Position numbers and translations under genes: made by a program. Shown piece after piece: positions 45,741 through 57,350 of a stretch of DNA of 64,000 nucleotides. Origin of the DNA: Glycine soja (taxonomy: Eukaryota; Streptophyta; Magnoliopsida; Fabales; Fabaceae); contig NC_041019.1 of NCBI RefSeq assembly GCF_004193775.1, positions 33,728,827 through 33,792,826 of the forward strand, given 5' to 3'. Each line of letters opens with the position of its first letter. Position 1 is the first letter of the stretch. Under the pieces are notes generated by a model, which did not search any database, was not told where the DNA came from, and worked only from the letters and a program-made list of their open reading frames with translations.

Positions 45741-46980
45741 AATTGTTCCCTAACTTGACTCTACTTTTTTTTATAATTAATTAGATTTTTTTTAAAATTA
45801 TAATTGTTCTATACCTCCTCTTGCACCACAATGGAGTACATACTACACTCAAGAAGCTTGTTCCTGACAAAGATCGTACCTGCAATGCATACAACAATTT
45901 TATTAAAGGTCATTCTATTCAAGTAGAGGATCTCAATAAGTAATAGATATTACAAGGGACTCATTTTAATTTATTACTCTTGTATTAAATATTGTTATTA
46001 CTTTCTATTTTCATGTTATGTGTATTGATTTTGGTCCTCTAATATTGATGGGAATGGTTCTTAAATGTTGATTATGTGTTGCAAATTTATGCTACTATCT
46101 TAAAAAACTGTATTACATTTGTCAAACTTTGAAACGAAAATATAATTTCGTCGCATAACTATCCACCGAATCATACTTGTTATGCAATGAAACCATACTT
46201 TCATTTTAATGTTTGGTTGTTTGATACAAAAATCACAACGGAAGCATGATTCATTACAAAGGGATGCCATGGAATCATACTTTCATTGTGAAGTTTGGGG
46301 GTGTGATAAAAAGATCATGAAAGTATGATGCCATTGCATAAAAGTATTTAGAAATTTAGAAATTTTTTACCCACATAGAGGGTGAAAATAGCAACTTTCG
46401 TAAACTAATCTTGCTAAGCCTAAGTATGATTAGGCCCAAACCATAAAGAAAAGGCAACCTAAAACTAAACCTTATTTAATGATGCAAAAGTAACTCCTTG
46501 CTCGCTTTTCCCATTGTTAACACCACCATTTTTTTGATTTTAGTATCAAAAACTGGTCTTTTAATATTTTGATTATCAAAGGATGAAGATCAGACATCAA
46601 CACTAAGAATTGAAGACAAAGTTATCAATGGTGGAGATCGAAAACAAAAGAAAATGATGGTGGCGATTGAAGATCAAAGCAATTGACGCTAAAGATTCGT
46701 GAGAAATTTATGAAATACAACAATCACAGTAGAAAAGGGTTGAATAGTGTGATAATCAAATATATAATAAGATTTTACAACTTTTAACGGATATATAAAT
46801 GGAAATGTAGAAGAAAGATAGGTCACTGAAGAGAAAAAACAAATTTTAATAAAGACAAGTTTGATCGTCTAGAGACTCAATAACAGAAAGTCCTTTTTAA
46901 TGTTTTTTTCAAATAAACACTTGGTATTAAAAAAGTAATAGAGAGTGTTAATTGAATTCTCAATAAATCACAAAGGAGAG
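45741..46980. other. MULE 3' flank with AATCATACTTTCATT repeats
   Basis: No gene is seen. At 46130-46340 short repeats (GAATCATACTT, GAAACCATACTTTC, GAAGCATGATTC) parallel the cluster at 43050-43275. Sequence after 46340 is AT-rich without a recognised feature. Confidence 0.4.
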
Positions 46981-47668
46981 AAGTAGAGACACTTGGTTTA
47001 TACTGGTTCACTCAACTTGAGCTACACCCAGTTCTCCTTTACTCAATAGTAAAGGGTTATACTAATCAAAACTTGATTACAAAACAAGTATTCTGACCTG
47101 TCACTCCTTGCTTTACAAGTATTCTTAATACCACTTTTGACACTTTCTTAGACTCCCCATGAATCTAAGAAACCCAATATTGTTTAACACTAAGCCACTT
47201 CTGGCTTTCACAAGTAGTAGTTTGAATAAATACAAGTATTCAAAAACACTCAAAGAGTGGATAAACAATAAAGCTCGATTACAAAAAGAATTTTCTTAGC
47301 AAAGAATAAACAAATGAAAACTTTGTATTAGTCGTCCAGTAATTTCAGCAGAGTTTTGCTTTAGTTAAGTTTGAAAAAGATGATGAAACTCACAAACCAG
47401 ACCAAGAGGGGGCAGGGGGTGAATTGGTTTCTAAATGAAAAGAGACTTTTAAAATTAGAGTTAAAAAAAACTTCTTTTCCAAAGATCATATCACAAATTT
47501 TTGATAAACCAATATTTAATCAATCACCCTTTACAAAAAATCCTTTGTTAAAGTTATTTTTTCAAAAATATATTTTCTTTAACCTTAAGTAAATTGATCA
47601 AGACCAGAATGAGAAAGAAAAATAAGATCAAGAGAAGAAGTACACCAATTTTTATACTGGTTCACTCT
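46981..47668 (-). repeat. LTR-like debris left of element B
   Basis: The segment TTTATACTGGTTCACTC occurs at about 46998-47014 and TTTTATACTGGTTCACTC at about 47651-47667, so two related repeat pieces are present. An AAGAGGGGGCAGGGGGTGAA stretch (47404-47423) resembles the reversed end of the D LTR. The right edge is the target site (ACTCT, 47664-47668) where B inserted; the sequence continues at 62692. Confidence 0.45.
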
Positions 47669-49275
47669 TGTCGCAACCTACCCTTCGGCGAGAGGGCGAC
47701 GCGAGGGCTCACGGGTGCGTCTTCCAAGAAAGGAAAATGCGCGGAGTTGCCACCAACGTTTATTCGAGGAAAACGTCAGAAAAATCGGAAAAAGATGTGG
47801 TCTACGAACTTTAAGTGTGAAAGGTTCGAGAGTTGTATTTATGCACGGGGAAGGTATTAGCATCCCACACGTTCGTCACAAGGGACGGCAGCCTTTAATC
47901 AAGTGTGCAAATATGACATCAAATTATTTTATTTTCCCTTTCTTACGTTTTTATGTCTTTTTACGCTTTTTGTATTTTTTATCTTTTTGTGGTCGACAAG
48001 GGTGTTTCCCTTGCTCCTACGTATTCCTTAATTGTGATAAGGAAATCATACCTACGTAGTTCTTTCAAAAGGGGCGAATCAAGTGATTCTCTTTACTTGG
48101 AAGGTGGTCATTTAAGGCGTTGGACCTTAAAATGATCCATTTTACTTGGTGAGAAAGCTAAGGCGTTGGACCTTAAAACGGTTTTCAGTGATTCGCGGAC
48201 AAAGCTTGATTTGTGAGTTGATTTTAGCCTTAGTTTCACTTTGGTTATTAGTCAATTCATTCAATGCAACTTCCAAAGAAAAACGTCCGATCGATTTTTT
48301 TGATTTATTTTATTTAAAGATATTTTGATTATTTTATTATTATTTTGCTTTTTTTGGTTTAACCGAGGTTACAACGTGAACGATCGGTTAGATTTTGTTT
48401 TAACACTGATTAAACGAGATTACAACGCAAATGATCGGTTGAAATTCATTTTATCATTTATTAGGCGAGGTAACGGCTTAAACGATCGCTATTTGCACCC
48501 CCCCCCATTTTGATAAGTTCACCCCTTCTTTCGTAATTTACGGAAAGGTTACGGAAGCTTTACGGAAGCCTATAGGACTTAATTTTCTTCTTTTTTCTCT
48601 TCCTTATCACCCATATTAAGTGAAATATGCTTATTTAGGGTTATGGGAATTTTACGGAAGCATTACGGGGGTCCCGGAAGCTCCGGAAGCCATTTTTTAA
48701 CAAAACGGGGGAGGTGGTTGCCACCCAGCTTGCCCAGGTGAGCTAGGTTGCTTCCACCTTAAGCAAGAAATTGCCCATAATTCTCTTGAAGAATGGGACA
48801 AAAGGATTGATCGCGAAAAAGATTTATTGTTCTTATTAGAAGATTGTGATTGGATCCACATATGTTTGGTAAAAAGAAAGAAAAATATTCTTCTTTGAGA
48901 ATAATAAAAAAGGAAAGTGTTCAACTGGAACAGGGCCCAGATTTGAAAATTGCTATTTGCACCCCATTTTACTAAATACACCCCCTTTATCCCTTTTTTG
49001 CTGATTCTTTTTTCGTAACCTTACGGAACTTCACGAATTACGTTTGTTTTCTTTCTATAATGTCATGAAACTTTACGGATTACGCAACCATCCCCTCTTC
49101 GGCTTCTGGAATGCTACGGAACTTTACGGATTGTACAATAATGTTTCATTTCGACTCCCGATATGTCGTGGAACTTCATGGATAGCTTAACGATGGGTGT
49201 CAAGTTCCTTGAAGTGGTCAAGCAAAGGTTGTATGACATCAAACAATGGTCCCCGGACGAATTTAGGGTATGACA
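47669..49275 (-). repeat. 3' LTR of element B, with deletion and insertion
   Basis: Starts TGTCGCAACC and ends GGGTATGACA on the plus strand. Relative to the 5' LTR it lacks about 416 bp (the equivalent of 61619-62034, joined near 48487). It also has an extra segment of about 145 bp (48787-48929) not present in any other LTR here. Confidence 0.93.
48787..48929. other. Foreign insert of about 145 bp in the B 3' LTR
   Basis: The insert lies between CTCT and GGGCCCAG, bases that are nearly adjacent in the sister LTR (near 62325-62340). It has one 35-codon open frame on the plus strand (EEWDKRIDREKDLLFLLED...). The AT-rich, Lys/Leu/Ile-rich coding style is reminiscent of organellar DNA. I do not recognise the source. 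Confidence 0.55.
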
Positions 49276-49290
49276 GTTGCCCCTCTTTAC
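49276..49290 (-). other. Polypurine tract of element B
   Basis: The minus strand reads GTAAAGAGGGGCAAC immediately before TGTCATACC, the 3' LTR start. Confidence 0.82.
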
Positions 49291-49599
49291 TTACCTTTTA
49301 TCGGAGATAGGAGGAAAGTAAAGATAAGACACTGATTTCGTCCGTCTTAGCCTTTTCCGTAATTAATCTATAAGGATTCCCGAAGGCCATCCTTTGCCCA
49401 TCATGGGGATTTAATTGATCTTAATCACAATAGTTCCAACCAAAACGATTTGAAATAATTAACTTCCGTCTCTCCTTCTTTTTTCTCTGCACAACACAAA
49501 ACAAACAAAAAACAACATAATATACACGTATACACATTTTTTGTGAAGGAACCGATTGGGAAAATAACAAAAACTGTATTTTCCCCTCATCGGGGGCTC

Positions 49600-50210
49600 C
49601 GTACTTGATAATGGAGGACGCATGAACAACGCTAGGCAATCAATTAATGGGACTCTGGACTTGATGATGGAGGATGCACAAACAGCGCTAGGCAATCAAT
49701 TCGTGGGACTCCAGACTCAATGGTGGAGGATGCATGAACAACGCTAGGCAAACAATTCATGGGGCTCCGGACTCGATGGTGGAGGATGCATGAACAGCGC
49801 TAGGCAATCAATTCGTGGGGCTCCGAATAAGATGGTGGAGGATGCATGAACAACGCTAGGCAATCAATTCGTGGGGCTCCAGACTCAATGGTGGAGGATG
49901 CATGAATGACAATCAATTCATGGGACTCCGAATAAGATGGTGGAGGATGCACGAACAGCGCTAGGCAATCAATTCGTGGGGCTCTGGACTCAATGGTGGA
50001 GGATGCATGAACGACAATCAATTCATGGGGCTCCGAATAAGATGGTGAAGGATGCACGAACAGCGCTAGGCAATCAATTCGTGGGGCTCCGGACTCAATG
50101 GTGGAGGATGCACGAACAACGCTAGGCAATCAATTCGTGGGGCTCCAGACTCAATGGTGGAGGATGCATGAACGACAATCAATTGATGGGGCTCCGAATA
50201 AGATTTGATT
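49600..50210. repeat. Tandem array of 56-57-bp units in element B
   Basis: About eleven units contain GGTGGAGGATGCATGAAC, GCTAGGCAATCAATTC and GGGGCTCCGGACTC. Some units are shorter because GCTAGG and neighbouring bases are missing (ATGAACGACAATCAATTC). In A the same place holds different arrays. Confidence 0.93.
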
Positions 50211-50214
50211 TTAG

Positions 50215-51440
50215 GACCGAATGGTCCACCGGGTTCTTTCACCTAAAAGGCGAACATGCTTTAGCAAGGAAAAATAAATCATTCACGAGAGCACCATATT
50301 TTAGAGAAACAATATGCTTATGCCAAAATAGTTTTCCTTGTAACCGAAAATGAAGGGTAGGATGTCAACGTTTAGCTTTTAAATGAACATTCAAGGGAAA
50401 CATCGGGTCAAACTGAAACTGGGAATAAAATCACTCATAGTGTACAAAAACTCACACAGGTAAGTGTTTTACCCAAATTCCAAACCATAGCTGCACCATG
50501 ACTTTATTTTGCACATGATTTCCTATCGAACCAAAAGATTACACGCGCGATCACGGATCAATAAGATTTTCTCGAGGGTACTATTTTTGGAGAGGAAGCT
50601 GGGTGTTTCGGTCTTTTACTCTTTGTTTATGTGGGGCGGGACATCGCCATTTGGGAGCGACCTTGAATGGAAATCCCAAAGGAAGACCACTTCAAAATGG
50701 GTTTTCCCTTTGCCGGCGGTCATTTAACTCATCGAAAATTTATCTGGTCCGAAGACCTTCTGTTCTCTTTCTTGGTTTCCTTTATTGATCGGGAATTATT
50801 CTATTTTCCTCTGATCTTTTCCTTTTTAATTTCTTTCGATCTTTGATCGGGAATCCTTCTTTTCCTTTTCTTTTCTTTCTTTTCATTTCTTTCTCTCTCT
50901 TTTTTTTCTTCCGATCTTTGATTGGAAATTCGAGTTTTAGCATTCGTTATTCGCTCTCCCTTGAGTAGATTCTACTGTCCTCTTCTTCGGGGGAAAGGAT
51001 GAGGATTCTCTTCATGGGCCAAGGTTCAAGATAGCTTAAGGTTGTGTCTCAACATGGTCTTTTCATCGTGCGTGCCCGATTTTGATATTTAGGGCAAAAC
51101 AAATTCATGTGTCAGGGTGTCGGTTTTGGGTTAAACTCTCATATTATTTCCACGAGGCGCGTGTAACAATGATGATTTGGAAACAACGCACAAAATTTGT
51201 CATGCATACAGCTAGGTGGGTACTCAAGCATCCAGCTTATGGCATTATGATACTAAAGCTTGGGATTTACGCAAGTAGACCCAATGTTTCCAAATTATGT
51301 TCTTTCATTGGTTCAACGAATCCATCCATTCTTATCTCGGTTATTTTGGAAAATAAACTCTTAGCGTCAATTTCTTGTTTCCAAAAGATATGTTTGCTCT
51401 CTACGAATGATTTGTGCTTCCTATGACCATAACATGCCGA
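50215..51440. repeat. Polypyrimidine block, copy 1, in element B
   Basis: The non-coding block matches 52140-53330 at modest identity in the same order: AACATGCTTTAGCAA, a CACAGGTAAGTGTTTT segment, CCGATC...GATCGG hairpins (50782-50930), GTGTAACAATGATGATT and CCCAATGTTTCCAAA. It is an old internal duplication. Confidence 0.75.
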
Positions 51441-52139
51441 CCTTCGAGGTCTTTCTTTCTCTTTTCTTTTTGTTTCATTTTTTCTTATGCATGTTTGCAA
51501 AAAACTATACATCCATCGCTATCTATGAGAAAAGCTTCCTTTTTTTTCTGTACACCTACGTTCCTATACACGAAAAAACAACTTTTTTCTCTATATACAC
51601 ACACATTGAAAAACTCTTTCTCTCTATACCGACATGGTCTATATAAAATCTTTACTCCTTTTCAAAGATTTATTTTCCCCTTTTCAATATACACTCATTG
51701 TTTCAATATCCACAACGTCTCTTTCTTTCTCTATTCTTGGCGTTATCACGACATTTGTTCGTTTTATTTTAGGATGACGTTCCTAAATGAAAACTCTACA
51801 CGGTTTCGGAATTTCAACAAATATTATCGACAATAACGAAATAAGCACTAACGCAACAATCCAAACAAAACAAATGACAATCGAAACAACAAAAACAAAC
51901 GTTGGTCTCTCAAGTCATAGAAATAAGATAACATACAAATGATAAATAATGAAACATAAAACTGAAAAGAATACGAATATGGGGATCCCACGTCATGTGG
52001 CTCCGCACGCCACCGGACTCTTGGGTCACGGTAACAAAAGGTGGGGTGGTCGACAAAAGCAGGGCTTTTGCTCCTACGTATCCTCAATTTGTGATGAGGA
52101 ACTCAGACCTACGTAGTTCTTGATAACTGTGAGACTAAA
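51441..52139. other. Non-coding spacer of B with conserved 80-bp module
   Basis: Nothing coding is recognised. At 51990-52044 a CTCCGCACGCCACCGGACTC unit matches the arrays of A. At 52046-52125 the TCGACAAAAGCAGGGCTTTT...CTACGTA module is present, then GTGAGACTAAAATAGTCTC. Confidence 0.75.
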
Positions 52140-52786
52140 ATAGTCTCGGTGTTTTCTTCACTAAAATGTGAACATGCTCTAATAAAGAGACAAAACTTCC
52201 AACTGATCAGAGCAACATATGTTTTTTGGATGAAAAACAATGTGTCTATCGGGGAAGGAGAGTATGCTGATGAAATTTTCTCATAACCATAAATGAGATT
52301 TTGGATGTTGGCATTTCGTTTCTAAATGACCATTTAGAGGAAACACTGGGTCCAACAAAAGTAGAAGAAAATTACTCAAAGTGTATCAACCTCACACAGG
52401 TAAGTGTTTTATCCTAATTCTGAACCATAGATATGTCATGACTTGATTTTGCAAATCATTTCCTATCAAATCAAAGATTACATGCGTGATCATGGATCAA
52501 TAGGACTTTTCCTTGGGAATGGTTTGTTTTCTTGGTGGGAAATTTGGCTTTGAGTGTTTTTAGGCCTTTTCCTTTTCTGTTTTTGTTTAGTGTGAGGCAA
52601 ACAAGTCACTGACACACAGGATTTTGGTTGGCAATCAAAGGGAGAGGACCACTTTAGGTCGTGGTTTCCTTTCTTTTCTTGTTTACTTGGTGACAATTCT
52701 GTATTGTTAAGATATTGTCTAGTCCAAAGACCTTTCTGCATATTTCTTCTGTTTTCTTCCAATCCTTGATCGGGGATTTTCTTTCT

Positions 52787-52817
<31 letters not shown>

Positions 52818-53500
52818 TGCTTTCTCCCACTCTTTGATTAAGAATTTTCTCCTTTTGCTTTCTTCCGATTTTTTGATCGGGAGTTTTCTTTCTCCTTTTT
52901 TTTCTTTTCTTCCGAGGGCAAGGATTGACATTCTCACCCTGGGTCAAGGATTATGGTAAGTTGGGATTTTGGCTCAAGGCTTGTAGAATGGCTGGACATG
53001 ATATCTGTCAGGGTTTGGCCAGCGGTTCGGGGATAAAGGGGATGTCCCACATTTCCATGATACACATGCAACAATGATGATTAGGAAATTTTATGCAAAA
53101 ATGGTCATGCATGCACCTATGTGGACACTCAAGCATCAAGTTTTTATGGTCATGTGATACTAGGGCTCAGGATTCATTTTCTCTATTTTAGTCAACCCAG
53201 TGTTTCCAAAATATGTTCTTTTATCAATTCACGCATTCATCCGAGTCCATTTTGGGCGTTCGGGAAAATTTTCACAGCATTCACCCTTCAGGCGTATACA
53301 CACATTTTCTTTCAAAAACTGGTTATGATCAGTGAATTTTTTTCAAAGAAAAGCTGGAAGTTATCTCTTTTCAAAAGTATGTTGGTTTTTTAGCTAGACA
53401 ACTTATTTTTCTTTTTTCTCTTTTTTTCCTTTTTATCATTTGTTTATTTCTTTTTCTTGTTTGTTTTTGTTTTTTTTCCTTTTCTTCATGAGGTATTTTG
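52140..53500. repeat. Polypyrimidine block, copy 2, in element B
   Basis: Counterpart of 50215-51440 and close match to A at 32310-33640. It includes a CT-rich run at 52786-52809 and CCGATC...GATCGG hairpins (52756-52881). Confidence 0.8.
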
Positions 53501-53950
<450 letters not shown>

Positions 53951-54049
53951 TCCGAGCTTGTGCTTGTTTTATTTAAATTCCTAGGATCATGAGCAACTAG
54001 GTGTGTCCTACTATGACTTGAGAAACAAAAGTGATCAAATAACAAGCAA

Positions 54050-55000
54050 AAATTTAAAAGGTACTAGGTTGCCTCCTAGTAGCGCTTCTTTAATGTCTTG
54101 AGCTGGACGCGTGATGACTTGCCGGTCACGGACCTAGTACTTTGCTTACCTTTGGCTTTGGACTTGGTCGCCTATTGGTCGGCCATGTGTCGTAGGCAAC
54201 GCTCTAACCTTTTTGTGGATGAGCTGAGGTGAACTCTAGAGGCGGTACTGGTGCGCTTTTTGCCCGCTGTCGGCCATCCCTAGGCTGCTGTGGTGTCTCA
54301 CCCTGCGCCTTCCTGGGGGGCGTAGTACTTCTTGATGAAAGCTCGGTTAGTAGGGGGCCTGATGACCTTGTTAGGGGCGAAGGGCACTCTGTAGAACTGA
54401 CAAAGGCCCGTAATCAGAGCTGGAAACCCCAAGACCCTGTTGGACTTCTCCGGGTCCACTGGGTGTCTTGCGGGCGCGATCCTTGCAAACAATAGATGAC
54501 ATTAGAAATTAGTTGAGAGAAGTGCATGCTTACCTATGTCACGATGGCATGACCTTGCTGGGGGGACGGGCACCCTGTAGGACTAATAGAGGCCTGTAAC
54601 CAGAGCTGGAAACCCCAGGGCCCTGTTGGGCTCCTCCGAGTCCACTGGGTGTCTTGTGGGTGCGATCCTTACAAACAGTAGATGGCATCAGAAATTAGTT
54701 GAACCATATGCATACTTACCTATGTCGGGACGACACAGACCAACTGATATTTCCACAGGGGGAGATCGGCATTGCGGTCATTGGGCAGAATGTTGCTAAG
54801 TAGCAACGTCATCCATATCTGTGTAAGAGTGGTCATGTTGGTGCGCATGATCCGCACTCGTCACTTTGCAGTGGCACAGGTGAAATCTTTCCCCGGTATG
54901 CATAGTAGCTGAGTGATAGCCTCCCTCTCTAGTTGTGCTCGCACAGTTGGTCGCCTTCCAATATCAGGGGGTGTCCTAGGAACTGATAAAAGGAAATTAC
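54050..55000 (-). pseudogene. 'Putative plant transposon protein' remnant in element B
   Basis: The minus frame 54298-54492 reads GFPALITGLCQFYRVP...KVIRPPTNRAFIKKYYAPQ. This is the signature of a domain found in many legume gypsy-type elements (putative plant transposon protein family). An earlier part, MRTNxWM...ILP(S/N)DxNxDLP-like, lies near 54750-54850, and an LERCLRHMADQ tail near 54180. The segment 54360-54535 is repeated at 54540-54735 with changes, so the ORF contains an internal duplication and frameshifts. No biochemical function is known. Confidence 0.65.
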
Positions 55001-55082
55001 TGGCCCCTTAACCGGGAGCGCAAGTCTCAGTTAAGCATTAAGGGCAGAGGACCTTAAATTCTCTTAAGGTGTGGCTATGGAG

Positions 55083-55940
55083 CCCACTGAAAGCGAGGAT
55101 GCGTAGCCCTCTAAAGGCGAGGACGTGTAGTCCTCTGAAGAGGAGGACGTCTAGTCCTCTGAAGGAGAGGACGTGTAGTCCTCTGAAGGCGAGGGCGTGC
55201 AGCCCTCTGATGGCGAGGACGTGTAGTCCTCTGAAGGTGAGGGTGTGCAACCCTCTGAAGGCGAGGGCGTGCAGTCCTCTGAAGGTGAGAACGTGTAGTC
55301 CTTTGAAGGCGAGGACGTGTAGTCCTCTGAAGGCGAGGACGTGTAGTCCTCTGAAGGCGAGGACGTGTAGTCCTTTGAAGGTGAGGGCGTGCAGCCCTCT
55401 GATGGCGAGGACGTGTAGTCCTCTAAATGTGAGGACGTGCAACCCTCTGATGGCGAGGACGTCTAATCCTTTGAAGGTGAGGTCGTGCAGCCCTCTGATG
55501 GTGAGGACGTGCAGCCCTTTGATGGTGTGGACGTGTAGTCCTCTGAAGGCGATGGCGTTCAGCCCTCTAAAAGCGAGGACGTGTAGTCCTCTGAAGGTGA
55601 GGACGCATAGTCCTCTGAAGGCGAGGGCGTGCAGCCCTATAAAGGTGAGGGCGTGTAGTCCTCTGAAGGTGAGGACGTATAGTCCACTGAAGGCGAGGGC
55701 GTGTAGCCCTCTATAGGTGAGGACGTGTAGTCCTCTAAAGGTGAGGACGTGTAGTCCTCTGAAGGTGAGGACGTATAGTCCTCTGAAGGCGAAGGTGTGC
55801 AGCCCTCTGAAGGCGAGGACGCGCAGTCCTGTGAAGGTGAGGGCGTGTAGCCCTACGAAGGCGAGGATGTGTAGTCCTCCAAAGGTGAGGGCGTGTAGCC
55901 CTCTGAAGGTGAGGACGTGTAGCCCTCTGATGGTGTGGGT
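55083..55940. repeat. 24-bp minisatellite in element B, about 35 copies
   Basis: Same unit as in A (GAGGACGTGTAGTCCTCTGA plus AGGC), with almost twice as many copies. It keeps a 312-codon minus frame (8-residue RGLHVLTF-like repeats) and a 215-codon plus frame open at once. That is expected from an in-frame repeat free of stops and does not show a gene. Confidence 0.96.
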
Positions 55941-57350
55941 ACTAGTACCCCAGGGTCCATCCTTATGAGAAAGCAAGAGGTCGACTTATTGGGAGGGCCG
56001 GTTATTCCAAATTCAAATGATTGGACATTAGATGGAGGAAATCTATGCAGCTAAGATGATTTTTAGGGATGCAGATGCATGCAACCTTTGTCGTGAAATT
56101 TGGTAAATGCGGACTTCATATGAAACAATGCAATGTAATGGGAAGTTGTACAATGTTCATGACATTCTTTCCCTATTTTATGATTTTGATTTTGATTTAA
56201 TTTTTTTGGAAAACACAGATTGACTATCCTTTTGAAAGAGGTGATAGTTCATGCAACCTTATCTATCTTTTGCAAATCTCTCTGGGAACTCCCTTAGAGT
56301 GTATGTTCTGTTTGATTTAGTCAGTTGACCATTTTGGAGTGACGGCCATGGAGTCGTTTGATGTTTAATCAATCCATTGAAATTCCAGGATTTGTCCCCC
56401 CCTTTTTTTTTGTTTAAAAACATCGACGGGTGAGAACTTTTGATCTGCCCCTATGTTCACTTGAGGTTCGTGTATGATGCCCCTCATTGCCCCAGTGTGA
56501 GGCTTTGAGGTACCAATTGTTATCTTTCGCCATGACCTTGTAGCTGGAAACCTATTAGGTGAGAACTTCTAATCTGCCCCTAGGTTCACTTGAGTTTCAT
56601 GCACGACGCCCCTCATTGCCCCTGTGTAAGGCTTTGAGGTACCAATCATTGTTTTTCGTCATGACTTTGTAGTAGGGAACCTATTAGGTGAGAACTTCTA
56701 ATCTACCCCTAGGTTCACTTGAGGTTCATGCACGATGCCCCTCATTGCCCCAGTGTAAGGCTTTGAGGTACCAATCATTGTTTTGTTTTCACAACCTTGT
56801 AGCAAGGAAGAATGAAAAAAGTGGTTGATTCCCTCAAAAAGAATTTTTCAAGGATGAGAAATAGTTGAAGGATTTTTTCAGTTGACGGATTAAGTCAAAT
56901 GACTCCTATTCTTGAAAACTTACTTCTTTCTAAAAAAGACAAACTTTCTGGAATGATAAAATGAGGTCACATGAACGTCTATATTTTACTTGAAAACACA
57001 GTCAATCAAATGCTTTTTTTCCTTTTTCTTTTTGAACCTTTTTGTTTTGAACTTTACTCGTTATTTTACGGCACCCTCACCAACGTGCAAGACGAGTAAT
57101 CTCTAATTGAACGGTCTTGGAAGTCAACACTCAGAAGCGCAGGTCGCTTGAGCAAACAAACCAATGGCTTGCACCCACATTCCAGTGGAAGCAAAGATGT
57201 AATTACGAGAGGATGAGGGACAAAGATGCCAAATTTATCCATTTTATTTAGCATTGTAACTATGGTTTGCAATAATGGCATAAACTTGAAAATCCTGATG
57301 AGTCATTAGAGACATCTAACAACAGCTTTCAAAATTGCCCCATGTGTGGT
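55941..57350. repeat. Spacer of B with three 120-130-bp repeats
   Basis: Units at about 56428, 56558 and 56686 start GGTGAGAACTT and contain CTGCCCCTA, TGCCCCTCATTGCCCC and TTTGAGGTACCAAT. The rest matches A at 36071-37349 and is non-coding. Confidence 0.8.

Noticed and set aside
47371..47592. 73-codon Lys-rich frame left of element B
   Set aside because: Lies in LTR-like debris with no domain; AT-rich chance frame.
48787..48929. Firm assignment of the 145-bp insert to plastid DNA
   Set aside because: Only the general AT-rich, Lys/Leu-rich style suggests it; I cannot name a plastid gene that matches.
55038..55976. 312-codon open frame on the minus strand (and 215 codons on plus)
   Set aside because: Made wholly of the 24-bp minisatellite; frames stay open on both strands because the unit is a multiple of three and free of stops.
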